The notes: generated from the letters alone by a model not told the origin. DNA of 64,000 nucleotides from an uncultured Gelidibacter sp. (GCF_947500795.1 NZ_CANMTE010000004.1:334216-398215), one strand, 5' to 3'. Counted from the stretch's first letter, positions 22,201 to 32,283 are shown. Numbers and translations are program-made.

Positions 22201-23041
22201 CGAGTTGGTAGATATTAGATATGAACAAGGTCCTATGGTTATTAAAAGTGAAGACACGTTCTTAATCGGCTATGTACTATTTGATAAACTTGACGGGTTT
22301 GCAGAAGTTGATGTGGTAGAAAATGCACAAGCCCTCATTCAAAAACACATTGATAATGGCGACTTGGTAGTGCCGCAAGGCATCAGTTACCGATTTACGG
22401 GGACTTATGAAAACCAGCTTCGCGCCGAAAAGACATTATCCGTGGTCGTGCCCTTAGCCCTATTAATTATTTTTGTTATTCTCTATTTCCAATTCCGCTC
22501 AGTATCTACATCGTTAATGGTGTTTACTGGAATTACGGTAGCTTTTGCTGGCGGATTCATCATGATCTGGTTGTATGGACAGGATTGGTTCTTCAATTTC
22601 AACATTTTTGGAGAAAACATGCGCGACCTGTTTAATATGAAAACCATCAACCTAAGTGTCGCGGTGTGGGTCGGATTTATTGCGCTTTTTGGTATTGCTA
22701 CCGATGATGGCGTGGTCATGGCCACGTACCTCACCCAAACGTTTGAAAGAGAGCAACCAACCGATAAAAAAGGCATTAGACGTGCTACTTTAGAAGCGGC
22801 AGGCAATAGAATTCGTCCGTGTTTAATGACCACAGTAACCACGGTGCTCGCTTTATTACCGGTATTGACCTCAACAGGAAAAGGAAGCGATATCATGATC
22901 CCAATGGCCATTCCTATTTTTGGCGGGATGTTGATAGACACGACCTCTTACTTCTTGGTTCCTGTTCTCTACAGTTGGAAAAAAGAACGTGAAGCAAAAA
23001 GACAACTTAAAAAGGAATCAAAAACACTAATTACTGAATAA
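19247..23041 (+). CDS. cusA: CusA/CzcA-family heavy-metal RND transporter
   Basis: HME-RND features: DVEFYWSRSRILEKL, GTMVDVGVILAENMIRH, TATDDGVVMATYL; followed by TolC and metal-binding proteins. Confidence 0.9.
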   Translation: MLNKSIKFLIENKLVAVLLLTLFVGWGLVNAPLDINTGFLPSDPVSVDAIPDIGENQQIVFTKWDGRSPQDIEDQITYPLTTSLLGISGVKTIRSSSMFGFSSIYIIFEEDVEFYWSRSRILEKLNSLPANLLPEDVNPALGPDATGLGQVFWYTLEGRDKDGNVTGGWDLHELRSIQDYYVKYGLSSASGVSEVASIGGYVQEYQIDVDPEKMRQYNIGLSAIVKAVKESNQDIGAQTLEINQAEYLVRGLGYVKSVADIENAVVTSENFTSIRIKDIANVNLGPQARRGILDKEGAEVVGGVVVARYGANPLEVINNVKDQIADLSSGLPSKTLSDGRTSQITIVPFYDRSELIQETLYTLNEALILEILITILVIIVMVFNLRASILISGLLPVAVLMVFITMKLFNVDANIVALSGIAIAIGTMVDVGVILAENMIRHIESEKLRLREDGTEYTTNEIIYNATTEVSGAILTAVLTTIISFIPVFTMIGAEGKLFRPLAFTKTMALTASLIVALFLIPPFAAFLFRKSNIMERTKYIMNGVLIILGITAIAYGFWLGSILIAFGIVGILSIRNVVTEKRANLIKIIISVIAIVVLLAEYWRPLGFDRSIIMNLIFVGIICFGLLGVFSIFQRYYHAILSWALQNRLLFLIIPTTVLILGFIIMRNTGKEFMPALNEGSFLLMPTSLPHAGVEENKRVLQQLDMAVASIPEIETVVGKAGRTESALDPAPLSMYENVIIYKSEYMRNADGDRQRYQVNDDGFYVMKNKRLFHNTNSDVSDDALENARNKGLLSTAITVSDKDLIQDNDGEYFRNWRPDINSPNDIWNEIVNVTKIPGVTSAPKLQPIETRLVMLQTGMRAPMGIKVKGQNLEQIEAFGMELEGILKQAEGVKEQAVFADRIVGKPYLLIDIKREQLARYGITIMEVQEILQIAVGGMPLTQTVEGRERYGVRVRYPRELRSNPEDIKNIHVPVEKGSPVPLGELVDIRYEQGPMVIKSEDTFLIGYVLFDKLDGFAEVDVVENAQALIQKHIDNGDLVVPQGISYRFTGTYENQLRAEKTLSVVVPLALLIIFVILYFQFRSVSTSLMVFTGITVAFAGGFIMIWLYGQDWFFNFNIFGENMRDLFNMKTINLSVAVWVGFIALFGIATDDGVVMATYLTQTFEREQPTDKKGIRRATLEAAGNRIRPCLMTTVTTVLALLPVLTSTGKGSDIMIPMAIPIFGGMLIDTTSYFLVPVLYSWKKEREAKRQLKKESKTLITE

Positions 23042-24270
23042 TGAGCAACAAGAATAAATATATCGTCCTCTTTATCTGCTTTGCATTGGGCCTGTCGTCA
23101 TTCAACAGTTATGGTCAAGATTTGCAATCGTATATTGAAGAAGCCATTGCCAACAACCCTGAGATTCAGAAAGTGGATTTGCAATATAAAATCGCTACTG
23201 AAAAGATCAAGGAAGTCAATAGCTTACCTAACACTGAATTTAATTTTGGTGTGATGGCCATAGCGCCAGAAGTAGAGATGCCTATGGAACGTTTTAGAGT
23301 TTCTGTAATGCAAATGTTGCCTTGGTTTGGCACCATCACCTCGAGAGAAAATTATGCATCAGCGATGGCAGATGCACAATATGTGGAGGTGACCATCGCC
23401 AAACGAAAACTGGCACTTTCAGTCTCCCAACTGTATTATACGCTTTATGAAATTAGAGCAAAGCAGGCGGTACTTCAGAAGAACATTGCGCTTTTAGAGA
23501 CTTATGAGCGACTTGCCCTAACCTCTTTGGAAGTCAATAAGGCTTCTGCCGTTGATGTGTTGAAATTACAAATTAGACAGAACGAATTACAACAGGAAAT
23601 TGACGTTTTAGATCAGCAGAACAAAGGCATACAGGCAGCAATGAACAGCTTATTGAATAAACCTTATGATGCAGCAGTTGAGGTGTCAGAAGCGTTGGAA
23701 ATTCCAGAAAACGATATCATTTTTAGTTACGATAGTTTAGCGGTCAACCCTGAATTGCTCAAATATGATAAATTGTACCAATCTGTTGAACAGTCAGAAT
23801 TGATGAACCTAAAGGAAAGTGTTCCAATAATCGGGCTTGGTGTAGAATATATCAACCAGGAAAAGAGTCCGATGAGTACGAGTTCTTACCAAGATATGGT
23901 GATGCCTATGGTTTCGTTATCCATCCCTATATTTAATAACACTTATAAATCGAGAACGAGACAAAATACGCTTCAAAAACAGGAAATACAATCGCAAAAA
24001 GATGAGCGTTTGAATATGTTGACCGCCGATTTGTCTAAGGCCATTTCGCAGCGTAACCAATCTCGCATAAAATTCAACAGTCAGCAAAAAAACCTGAAGC
24101 AGGCTGAAGATGCGGAAGGCATCCTCATTAAAAATTATGAAACAGGCACTATCGATTTTAATGATGTTTTAGACATTCAGGAGTTGCAATTAAAATTTCA
24201 AATGAATCAAATTGAATCGATCAACATGTATTATGTACAGTCGGCCATCATCAACTATTTAGTTCACTAA
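23041..24270 (+). CDS. TolC-family outer membrane efflux protein
   Basis: Signal peptide, paired coiled-coil regions, start overlaps the cusA stop. Confidence 0.9.
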   Translation: MSNKNKYIVLFICFALGLSSFNSYGQDLQSYIEEAIANNPEIQKVDLQYKIATEKIKEVNSLPNTEFNFGVMAIAPEVEMPMERFRVSVMQMLPWFGTITSRENYASAMADAQYVEVTIAKRKLALSVSQLYYTLYEIRAKQAVLQKNIALLETYERLALTSLEVNKASAVDVLKLQIRQNELQQEIDVLDQQNKGIQAAMNSLLNKPYDAAVEVSEALEIPENDIIFSYDSLAVNPELLKYDKLYQSVEQSELMNLKESVPIIGLGVEYINQEKSPMSTSSYQDMVMPMVSLSIPIFNNTYKSRTRQNTLQKQEIQSQKDERLNMLTADLSKAISQRNQSRIKFNSQQKNLKQAEDAEGILIKNYETGTIDFNDVLDIQELQLKFQMNQIESINMYYVQSAIINYLVH

Positions 24271-24272
24271 TT

Positions 24273-24839
24273 ATGATAAAAGACTTCTACATCAAAAATA
24301 TGGTTTGCGATCGCTGCATTAAGGTGTTACGAGATGAACTGAATGCTCACACTATCGAACTCCTTAACATTGAATTAGGGCGAATCACTTTGGATGTACA
24401 AGACTCAGACACCACAGAAATTTTGGTATCCATATTAGATAAAAATGGGTTTTCATTAATTGACAATCCTGAACTACATCTTGTAGAACAAATAAAAATT
24501 GAACTCATTCAGTTGTTGAAACATTTACCATTACAAATTGAGCAAAAGCTATCCTCCTATTTAGAATCTAAGCTTCACAAGGATTATTTTAAAATGAGCA
24601 AACTTTTCTCAACTAACGAAAGTGTCACCATAGAAAAATATTTTATCAAATTAAAAATAGAAAAAGTGAAAGAGCTGATTCAAAATCAAGCATTGAATTT
24701 TACAGAAATCAGCCAATTGCTCAATTATAGCAACATCAATCACCTGAGCCGACAGTTTAAGAGAGAAACAGGCATGAGTTTGTCAGAGTATAAATCGGCA
24801 CAGAAAAACGACAGAACCTCTTTGGACCAAATTGTATAA
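24273..24839 (+). CDS. AraC-type regulator with N-terminal HMA-like domain
   Basis: N-terminal IKNMVCDRCIKVLRDEL (CxxC); C-terminal FTEISQLLNYSNINHLSRQFKRETGMSLSEYK HTH. Confidence 0.85.
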   Translation: MIKDFYIKNMVCDRCIKVLRDELNAHTIELLNIELGRITLDVQDSDTTEILVSILDKNGFSLIDNPELHLVEQIKIELIQLLKHLPLQIEQKLSSYLESKLHKDYFKMSKLFSTNESVTIEKYFIKLKIEKVKELIQNQALNFTEISQLLNYSNINHLSRQFKRETGMSLSEYKSAQKNDRTSLDQIV

Positions 24840-24903
24840 CAATCAGCCAAGATTATGAAACAAAGTATTGAATATCAATTGTAATTTTGAAAAAACTAAT
24901 CTT

Positions 24904-27315
24904 ATGAGAACATTAAATCTAGTATTTATTCTCACGCTTTTGGGGCTGAATGGCACAGTTGCGCAACAGCTTGAAGGTAACGTTGATAATTTACCCGTAC
25001 AAGAACACAGGCTGACCATTAGGGAAGCTGTGGTTTCTAAAACTGATAAAGAAGTTAAAGCAATGACGGTTAACGGAAGTATCCCTGGGCCAACCCTTGA
25101 ATTTACTGAAGGTGAATATGCGGTGATTTACGTAACAAATGAGATGAGCGTAGAAACGTCCATTCATTGGCACGGCTTGTTGTTACCCAATTTTATGGAC
25201 GGCGTGCCATATTTAACCACGCCACCTATTAAACCAGGAACCACCTTTAAATATGAGTTTCCCTTGCGACAATCCGGCACCTATTGGTACCATTCGCATA
25301 CCATGTTACAGGAACAAAGCGGTGTGTTCGGATCTTTGGTCATTCATCCAAAAGAAAGAACATTAGCGTATGATACTGATTTAGTAGTGATGCTTTCTGA
25401 TTGGACTAATGAGCAACCTAAAGATGTGATGCGCAATTTGAAACGGGGCAATGAGTGGTACCAAATGAAAAAAGGCACCTCTACCCCCTTAAATCAGGTT
25501 ATTGCTCGAGGCGCCTTTGGTTCGCAACTCAACTTTTGGAAACAGCGCATGGAAGGAGCTGATATAGCCGATGTATATTACCCTGCATTTTTAATTAATG
25601 GCGAACCTACTAAGGAGTATCCAAATTTTAAGCCGGGAGAAAAGGTGCGTTTACGCATTATAAATGGCTCTGCTTCGTCTCAATTTTGGATGACTTTTGG
25701 TGGCGAAGCACCACTTTTAGTATCTGCAGATGGTTTGGATGTGGTGCCTGTGGCGCGCTCCAAATCGTTTATTGCAACGGCAGAGACTTACGATTTTATC
25801 ATCACCATTCCTGAAGATGGGAAAGTTGAATTTAAGGCCATGGCGCAAGATGGGTCTGGCACCGCAACGGCATATTTTGGAGAGGGCAATCTGCTTCCGG
25901 CAGAAACCTTGAGTCCGCCAGACAAAATAAAAATGATGCAAGACATGGCAAAGATGGATATGAAGATGGGCGCCCATGCCATAAAATTCCAACCTAAAAA
26001 AGATGAGCGTCATGAAATGAAAGAAGAATACGGAATGAAAATGGATCATGGCAGCATGGCAATGCCAAAAGATGATAAAAAGACAGCACCCATGGATCAT
26101 TCAAAAATGGATCACGATACTATGACAAAATCAAAAGATTCTTCCACCACAAAAAAAATGGATCATTCTAAAATGAACCACGACAACATGGAGATGCCTA
26201 AAGATTCTGCCACCACCAAGGACATGGACCATAGTAAAATGGACCATTCCAAACCTAAAGAAGATCCTGCCGGAATGGATATGGAGGGTATGGACAAGGG
26301 GCCTCAGTACACTTACGATTATTTGAAATCGGCTGAAAAAACCACCTATGATACCAACCTGCCCGTAAAAGAGATTTTGTTAAATCTTACCGGGAATATG
26401 CAACGCTATATTTGGAGCATGAACGGTGTGCCGTTAAGCGAGGCCGATAACATAAAGATAAAAAGTAGTGAGGTTACCCGCATCACTTTTAATAACCTGA
26501 CCATGATGCACCATCCGATGCATCTTCACGGCCATTTTTTCAGGGTTATTAATGAAAATGGCGATTATTCACCTCTAAAACATACGGTGAATGTCCCGCC
26601 AATGGAAGAAGTAACCATCGAATTTAGTGGCAATGATGGGGATGAAAACGGCGATTGGTTTTTTCACTGTCACATTCTTTACCATATGATGAGCGGGATG
26701 GCACGTATTGTGAGTTATGATACACCTCGCGACTCAAGGATGGAACAACACCCTGTAACACATTTAATCAACGAGGCGGATCAGTATTACACCTGGTCGC
26801 TTTTAGATGTGGCCTCCCATATGGCTGAATTTAATTTTGTGGCTTCAAATCTCCGTAATCAATTTAATGTATCAGCGGAATATGGCTGGAATGAAAATTT
26901 AGAGGCCGAAGTAACCTATGAGCGTTATTTACATGATTATTTCCGAGTTTTTGTTGGGGTCAATGTTGAAAATGAACTAGAGGATAGTTTGGACGAGATC
27001 AATACCACGGCCATTGCAGGGATCCGATTTTTAACCCCATACTTATTCAACTTGGATGTGCGAATGGACAGCAAACTTAGACCACAAATCAGTTTGAGCC
27101 GAGAACTGTTGGTATTCCCAAGAACCGCCATTTTTGGCAATTATGAATATCAAGCAGATTTTGGTTGGGTAGACCCTCTCCCAACAGGAGAAAATTATTC
27201 CAATGAAGTCAGTTGGAATGCCGGTATAGAATATTACCTGTCACGAGATTTTTCACTTACAGCCAGTTACGATAACCGTTTTGGTGCAGGTGGTGGACTA
27301 TCACTCAGGTTTTGA
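24904..27315 (+). CDS. Multicopper oxidase with Met/His/Asp-rich linker and C-terminal beta-barrel-like domain
   Basis: HWHGLLLPN, YWYHSH, HPMHLHGHFF and HCHILYHMMSGM copper sites; MDHSKMDH linker; CopB-like strand-rich tail ending ...LSLRF. ATG at 24904 preferred (signal peptide). Confidence 0.88.
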   Translation: MRTLNLVFILTLLGLNGTVAQQLEGNVDNLPVQEHRLTIREAVVSKTDKEVKAMTVNGSIPGPTLEFTEGEYAVIYVTNEMSVETSIHWHGLLLPNFMDGVPYLTTPPIKPGTTFKYEFPLRQSGTYWYHSHTMLQEQSGVFGSLVIHPKERTLAYDTDLVVMLSDWTNEQPKDVMRNLKRGNEWYQMKKGTSTPLNQVIARGAFGSQLNFWKQRMEGADIADVYYPAFLINGEPTKEYPNFKPGEKVRLRIINGSASSQFWMTFGGEAPLLVSADGLDVVPVARSKSFIATAETYDFIITIPEDGKVEFKAMAQDGSGTATAYFGEGNLLPAETLSPPDKIKMMQDMAKMDMKMGAHAIKFQPKKDERHEMKEEYGMKMDHGSMAMPKDDKKTAPMDHSKMDHDTMTKSKDSSTTKKMDHSKMNHDNMEMPKDSATTKDMDHSKMDHSKPKEDPAGMDMEGMDKGPQYTYDYLKSAEKTTYDTNLPVKEILLNLTGNMQRYIWSMNGVPLSEADNIKIKSSEVTRITFNNLTMMHHPMHLHGHFFRVINENGDYSPLKHTVNVPPMEEVTIEFSGNDGDENGDWFFHCHILYHMMSGMARIVSYDTPRDSRMEQHPVTHLINEADQYYTWSLLDVASHMAEFNFVASNLRNQFNVSAEYGWNENLEAEVTYERYLHDYFRVFVGVNVENELEDSLDEINTTAIAGIRFLTPYLFNLDVRMDSKLRPQISLSRELLVFPRTAIFGNYEYQADFGWVDPLPTGENYSNEVSWNAGIEYYLSRDFSLTASYDNRFGAGGGLSLRF

Positions 27316-27356
27316 TAAAAATTAAATAGAATTATTCACCATAAAATGTTAACCCT

Positions 27357-27743
27357 ATGAATTATTATTTTAGTAAAACCGTCAAAGGAACTTTTGAAGA
27401 AGTTATCGACAAAGTCACAAAAGGCTTGAAGGAAGAAGGTTTTGGCATTCTCACGGAAATAGATATAAAGGAAACCCTCAAGAAAAAACTCAATGTAGAT
27501 TTTAAGAACTATACAATCTTAGGTGCATGCAACCCTCCATTTGCTCATAAAGCTTTGGTGGCAGAAGATAAGATTGGGACGATGTTACCGTGCAATGTCA
27601 TTGTTCAAGAAATAGAGCCAGGTGTTATGGAGGTTGCGGCTGTAAATCCGATGGCCTCTATGCAAGCAGTAGAAAATGAAGAACTTCATGAAATTGCTTC
27701 CCAAATAACAGCACTGCTGGAAGCTATTATTGCTAAATTATAA
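27357..27743 (+). CDS. DUF302 domain-containing protein
   Basis: VTKGLKEEGFGILTEIDIKETLKKKL...LGACNPPFAHKAL motif. Confidence 0.88.
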   Translation: MNYYFSKTVKGTFEEVIDKVTKGLKEEGFGILTEIDIKETLKKKLNVDFKNYTILGACNPPFAHKALVAEDKIGTMLPCNVIVQEIEPGVMEVAAVNPMASMQAVENEELHEIASQITALLEAIIAKL

Positions 27744-27798
27744 GAATATTAACTTAGTAATCAATTATAAATTAAAACAACCCTTAAACAATTAACAA

Positions 27799-28386
27799 AT
27801 GAAAACAATTAAAAGAAGTATTGGATCCGTAGCACTTGCCGCAACCTTAATGTTAACCGTATCGTGCAAAGACGCAAGCAAAACTGAAGCCACTACAACT
27901 AGTGAAAGTACTACTGAAAACACGGTAGCATCACAAGAATCGGTAGCCACGTCTGATAAACAAGACGCCAAAGCTGAGGTTATTTTAAAAGATTATTTTA
28001 ACTTGAAGGATGCATTGGTAGGTGATGATGGTGAAAAAGCGAAAGAATTTGGAGCGACTTTGACCAACTCATTAAAAGCTTTTGAGGTTTCAAATTATTC
28101 TGCTGACGAGCAAACCGAGTTAAAAGAAATTATAGAGGATGCAACAGAACATGCAGAGCATATTGCAGAAAGTGATATTAAACACCAACGTGAGCATTTT
28201 AAAACCTTAAGTAAAGACATCACTGATATGGTGGCTATCACAGGTACAAAAATGACTTTATATGAGCAGTTTTGCCCAATGTACGATCGTGGGTCTGCAT
28301 GGTTAAGCACCAAGGAAGAAATTAGAAATCCTTACCATGGGAGTGCAATGTTAAAATGTGGTTCAGTACAGCGTACAATCAACTAA
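27799..28386 (+). CDS. DUF3347 domain-containing lipoprotein
   Basis: Lipobox (TVSCKD); QREHFKTLS...[36 protein letters not shown]. Confidence 0.85.
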   Translation: MKTIKRSIGSVALAATLMLTVSCKDASKTEATTTSESTTENTVASQESVATSDKQDAKAEVILKDYFNLKDALVGDDGEKAKEFGATLTNSLKAFEVSNYSADEQTELKEIIEDATEHAEHIAESDIKHQREHFKTLSKDITDMVAITGTKMTLYEQFCPMYDRGSAWLSTKEEIRNPYHGSAMLKCGSVQRTIN

Positions 28387-28842
28387 ATGAAGGTTATTAA
28401 AATTATAGCAGGGATAGCTCTTTTTCTATTTGTAGCGATTCAATTTTTCCCTACAGATAGAAATGAGAGCTATACTGTACCTCCTTCTGATTTTATGTTG
28501 GTGAATACCGTGCCAATTGACATTCAGAAGAGATTGAAAGCATCATGTTATGATTGTCATAGTAACCTTACAGCATACCCTTGGTACAATAAAGTTCAGC
28601 CCATTGCTTGGTTTTTAGAAGACCATGTTAAAGAAGGCAAGGCTGAACTTAATTTTAGTGAATGGGATACCTATTCTGACAGAAGAAAAAGAAGCAAGTT
28701 ACGCTCAATAATCAAACAAATTGAAAATGATGAAATGCCTTTAATAAGTTACACGTATCTTCATAGAGAAGCCATATTATCTGAAGAGGATGCTAACATC
28801 ATCATCAATTTCATGAATCAATTGAAGGATAGCTTACAATAG
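28387..28842 (+). CDS. Haem-binding domain (CxxCH) protein
   Basis: N-terminal TM; CYDCHSNLTAYPWYNKVQPIAWFLEDHVKEGK. Confidence 0.85.
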   Translation: MKVIKIIAGIALFLFVAIQFFPTDRNESYTVPPSDFMLVNTVPIDIQKRLKASCYDCHSNLTAYPWYNKVQPIAWFLEDHVKEGKAELNFSEWDTYSDRRKRSKLRSIIKQIENDEMPLISYTYLHREAILSEEDANIIINFMNQLKDSLQ

Positions 28843-29037
28843 ACTCTTAATAGAGAGAAAGGGTCAGTACATAACTTTTAATGCCCTTTCTCTCATTTAA
28901 GCAGACTTGATTAGTGATTAAGAAATCTTAGAGGTAAAAGTCACCAAGAAATCCACTTTGAAAGTCAGTACATTAATTATTTATAAAAATCATCATGGTT
29001 TTTTGAAACGCTTAGTTCACAACTCTAATTACAAAAA

Positions 29038-31764
29038 ATGAAACATACATATCACATACAAGGAATGACCTGCAATGGCTGTAGAAATCATGTTGAACAA
29101 ACACTTTCCAAAGTGGATGGGGTTACGAATGCTGTAGTAGATTTAGACAAAGCAGAAGCCACTATAGAAATGGCGTCGCATATTTCTCTCGAAACGTTTC
29201 AAAAGGCACTTCAAAAAGATGGTGGTAATTACAGTATTCACCTACCAAAGGTTGATGAGAAGGGAGACATGGTCACCACATATCAAATTCAAGGCATGAC
29301 CTGCAACGGTTGTCGGAGCCATGTAGAGCAAATACTATCAAAAGTGGATGGGGTTTCCAATGCTATGGTCGATTTAGAAAAAGCGGAAGCTACTATTGCC
29401 ATGTCCACTCACATTCCCCTAAAAACCTTTCAAAAAGCTTTAAAAGAAGATGGTGACAGTTATACCATTCACCCATTAGGCACAAAACCAGCGGAAAAGA
29501 CTTCTGCCAAAGCTGCAAAAAATGGCAACGGCACTTTTTACTGCCCTATGCATTGTGAAGGTGATAAAACCTACGATAAACCTGGCGATTGTCCTGTATG
29601 CGGAATGGATTTGGTGGAAGAGCAAAACCTATCTGCAGTGACAGCCCAACAATGGACTTGCCCGATGCATCCTGAAGTAATTAAAGATGAAGCTGGCGCC
29701 TGCCCTATTTGCGGCATGGATCTCGTACCTATGGAACCAGATTTGTCTTCTGAAGAAAAGACCTATAAAAAATTATTGAAGAAGTTTTGGATAGCCGTGG
29801 CATTCACGCTACCTATTTTCTTTATCGCCATGAGCGAAATGATTCCAAACAATCCGCTGTATGAGGTGATGGATCAAAAAATGTGGAATTGGATCCAATT
29901 CGGATTATCGATTCCGGTGGTATTCTACGCTACCTGGAAGTTCTTTGAACGCGCCTATCGCAGTATCAAAACCTGGAACCTCAACATGTTTACTCTCATT
30001 GGCATTGGTGCCGGTGTGGCGTGGCTTTTCAGTGTCTTCGGGATGTTAGTTCCTGATTTTTTCCCTGAACAGTTTAAAACAGAATTTGGCGCGGTTCACG
30101 TCTATTTTGAGGCGGCCACAGTGATTCTTACCTTGGTATTGATGGGTCAAGTTTTGGAAGCTCGTGCCCATAGTAAAACAAATTCTGCCGTCAAGGAATT
30201 ATTAAAACTCGCCCCGAATAAAGCAATCAGAGTTGTTGATGGTGTTGAAGAAGAAGTCTCCATTGATCATATTCATAAAGGCGATATTTTACGTGTTAAA
30301 CCGGGTGATAAAATCCCTGTGGATGGCGTGGTTACTGAAGGCGAAACCACGGTTGATGAATCGATGATTTCCGGCGAGCCTATTCCAGTAAATAAAGCAT
30401 TAGATGATAAAGTGAGCAGCGGCACCATTAATGGCAATCAAACATTTTTGATGAAAGCGGAAAAAGTGGGAAGTGATACCCTACTCTCTCAAATTATTCA
30501 GATGGTTAACGACGCGAGCCGCAGTCGTGCACCAATTCAGAAGTTAGCAGATACCGTTTCTGGGTATTTTGTTCCGGTGGTCGTGCTCATCTCTGTCATT
30601 ACATTTTTCGTGTGGGTATTTTGGGGACCAGAACCAGCCTATGTGTACGGTTTGGTCAATGCCATTGCGGTATTAATTATTGCCTGCCCATGTGCTTTAG
30701 GATTGGCCACACCAATGTCCGTTATGGTAGGTGTGGGTAAAGGCGCGCAAAATGGCGTGTTAATTAAAAATGCCGAAGCTCTAGAAAAAATGGACAAGGT
30801 GGACACCTTAATCGTTGATAAAACAGGCACGATTACCGAAGGCAAACCTACTGTAGAAAAGATGGGTTCTTTTAGTGCTGGTCTGTCTGACATGGATATT
30901 GCACACCGCATCGCATCCTTGAACAGTTCCAGCGAGCATCCCCTTGCGGAAGCCACGGTAAAATATGCTAAAGAACAAAAAGTCAGCATTTCAAAAACAG
31001 ACAAGTTCAGCGCGGTCACCGGAAAAGGCGTGGAAGGTACGGTTAATGGCGAAAAATTAAATTTAGGAAACGCCAAGATGATGGCCCACGCCAATGCGAC
31101 AATTTCACCAGAAATGGAAGCAGAAGCACAAGCATTCCAAAAACAAGGGAAAACCGTTTCGTATTTGGCTATAGACGGCAAGGTTTCGGGCTATGTGGTG
31201 ATTAGTGATAAAATCAAACAAACCAGTGCGAAAGCCATTAAAGAATTACAGGACAAAGGCATCGCGGTGATTATGCTTACGGGCGATAATCATGACACTG
31301 CCCAAGCGGTCGCAACGGAATTGAATCTTACCAATTTTATGGCAGGCATGCTACCTGAGGATAAGTTGAAGGAAGTCACCAAACTGCAGCAACAAGGCAA
31401 AGTGGTAGCGATGGCTGGCGACGGCATTAATGATGCGCCTGCGCTTGCTAAAAGTGATGTAGGCATTGCGATGGGCACAGGAACCGATGTTGCCATTGAA
31501 AGTGCGATGATCACCTTGGTAAAAGGCGATTTACACGGCATTGTTAAAGCACGGAATTTGAGTCATGCCGTGATGCGCAATATTAAACAGAATCTATTTT
31601 TTGCTTTGATTTATAACACCCTTGGGGTTCCTGTTGCGGCAGGTGTTTTATTCCCATTTTTCGGAATATTATTATCGCCAATGATTGCGGCATTGGCTAT
31701 GAGTTTTAGTTCTGTGTCCGTTATAGGAAATGCACTTAGACTACGCTCAAAATCAATCGGATAA
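29038..31764 (+). CDS. copA: Copper-translocating P1B-type ATPase with tandem HMA and tandem CPMH/CGMD metal-binding modules
   Basis: Two MTCNGC HMA domains, two CPMH...CPxCGMDL modules, CPCALGLATP, DKTGTITEGKP, GDGINDAPALA. Confidence 0.95.
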   Translation: MKHTYHIQGMTCNGCRNHVEQTLSKVDGVTNAVVDLDKAEATIEMASHISLETFQKALQKDGGNYSIHLPKVDEKGDMVTTYQIQGMTCNGCRSHVEQILSKVDGVSNAMVDLEKAEATIAMSTHIPLKTFQKALKEDGDSYTIHPLGTKPAEKTSAKAAKNGNGTFYCPMHCEGDKTYDKPGDCPVCGMDLVEEQNLSAVTAQQWTCPMHPEVIKDEAGACPICGMDLVPMEPDLSSEEKTYKKLLKKFWIAVAFTLPIFFIAMSEMIPNNPLYEVMDQKMWNWIQFGLSIPVVFYATWKFFERAYRSIKTWNLNMFTLIGIGAGVAWLFSVFGMLVPDFFPEQFKTEFGAVHVYFEAATVILTLVLMGQVLEARAHSKTNSAVKELLKLAPNKAIRVVDGVEEEVSIDHIHKGDILRVKPGDKIPVDGVVTEGETTVDESMISGEPIPVNKALDDKVSSGTINGNQTFLMKAEKVGSDTLLSQIIQMVNDASRSRAPIQKLADTVSGYFVPVVVLISVITFFVWVFWGPEPAYVYGLVNAIAVLIIACPCALGLATPMSVMVGVGKGAQNGVLIKNAEALEKMDKVDTLIVDKTGTITEGKPTVEKMGSFSAGLSDMDIAHRIASLNSSSEHPLAEATVKYAKEQKVSISKTDKFSAVTGKGVEGTVNGEKLNLGNAKMMAHANATISPEMEAEAQAFQKQGKTVSYLAIDGKVSGYVVISDKIKQTSAKAIKELQDKGIAVIMLTGDNHDTAQAVATELNLTNFMAGMLPEDKLKEVTKLQQQGKVVAMAGDGINDAPALAKSDVGIAMGTGTDVAIESAMITLVKGDLHGIVKARNLSHAVMRNIKQNLFFALIYNTLGVPVAAGVLFPFFGILLSPMIAALAMSFSSVSVIGNALRLRSKSIG

Positions 31765-31783
31765 TCATTTAAAACCAAACACA

Positions 31784-32278
31784 ATGGAAGAGGATCACAC
31801 AAGGAAACAACACAACATGAAGAAAAATCAATACACCAAATTTGTAGGTATGCTGGCAGCATCGTTTGTAGCGATGTACATCACCATGTATTTAAACACC
31901 TACGCTTTTGACCATGTATATTTTAGCTTGACGCGTTTTTACATGTCATGTCTGGGTATTTCTGCCATGGCCATAATTATGTTCGTGGCCATGCGAAATA
32001 TGTATCAAAATAAGAAAAAGAATATGGCTATCATATTTGGGAGTATCGCCCTATTTATTGGTGCATTCAGCTTAGTGCGCGCTCAGGCACCAATTGTTGG
32101 TGATGTGTTATGGATGAAAGCGATGATTCCGCACCATTCCATTGCCATTCTGACCAGTGAGCGTGCTGCTATTAAAGATCCTGAAGTCAAACAACTGGCT
32201 GATGATATCATCAAGGCTCAGAGAAAAGAAATTGAAGACATGAAAAAGATGATTAACCGTTTACAAAATGAAAATTAG
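31784..32278 (+). CDS. DUF305-like membrane protein
   Basis: TM segments followed by DVLWMKAMIPHHSIAILTSERAAIKDPEVKQLADDIIKAQRKEI. ATG at 31784 preferred. Confidence 0.75.
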   Translation: MEEDHTRKQHNMKKNQYTKFVGMLAASFVAMYITMYLNTYAFDHVYFSLTRFYMSCLGISAMAIIMFVAMRNMYQNKKKNMAIIFGSIALFIGAFSLVRAQAPIVGDVLWMKAMIPHHSIAILTSERAAIKDPEVKQLADDIIKAQRKEIEDMKKMINRLQNEN

Positions 32279-32283
32279 AACTA

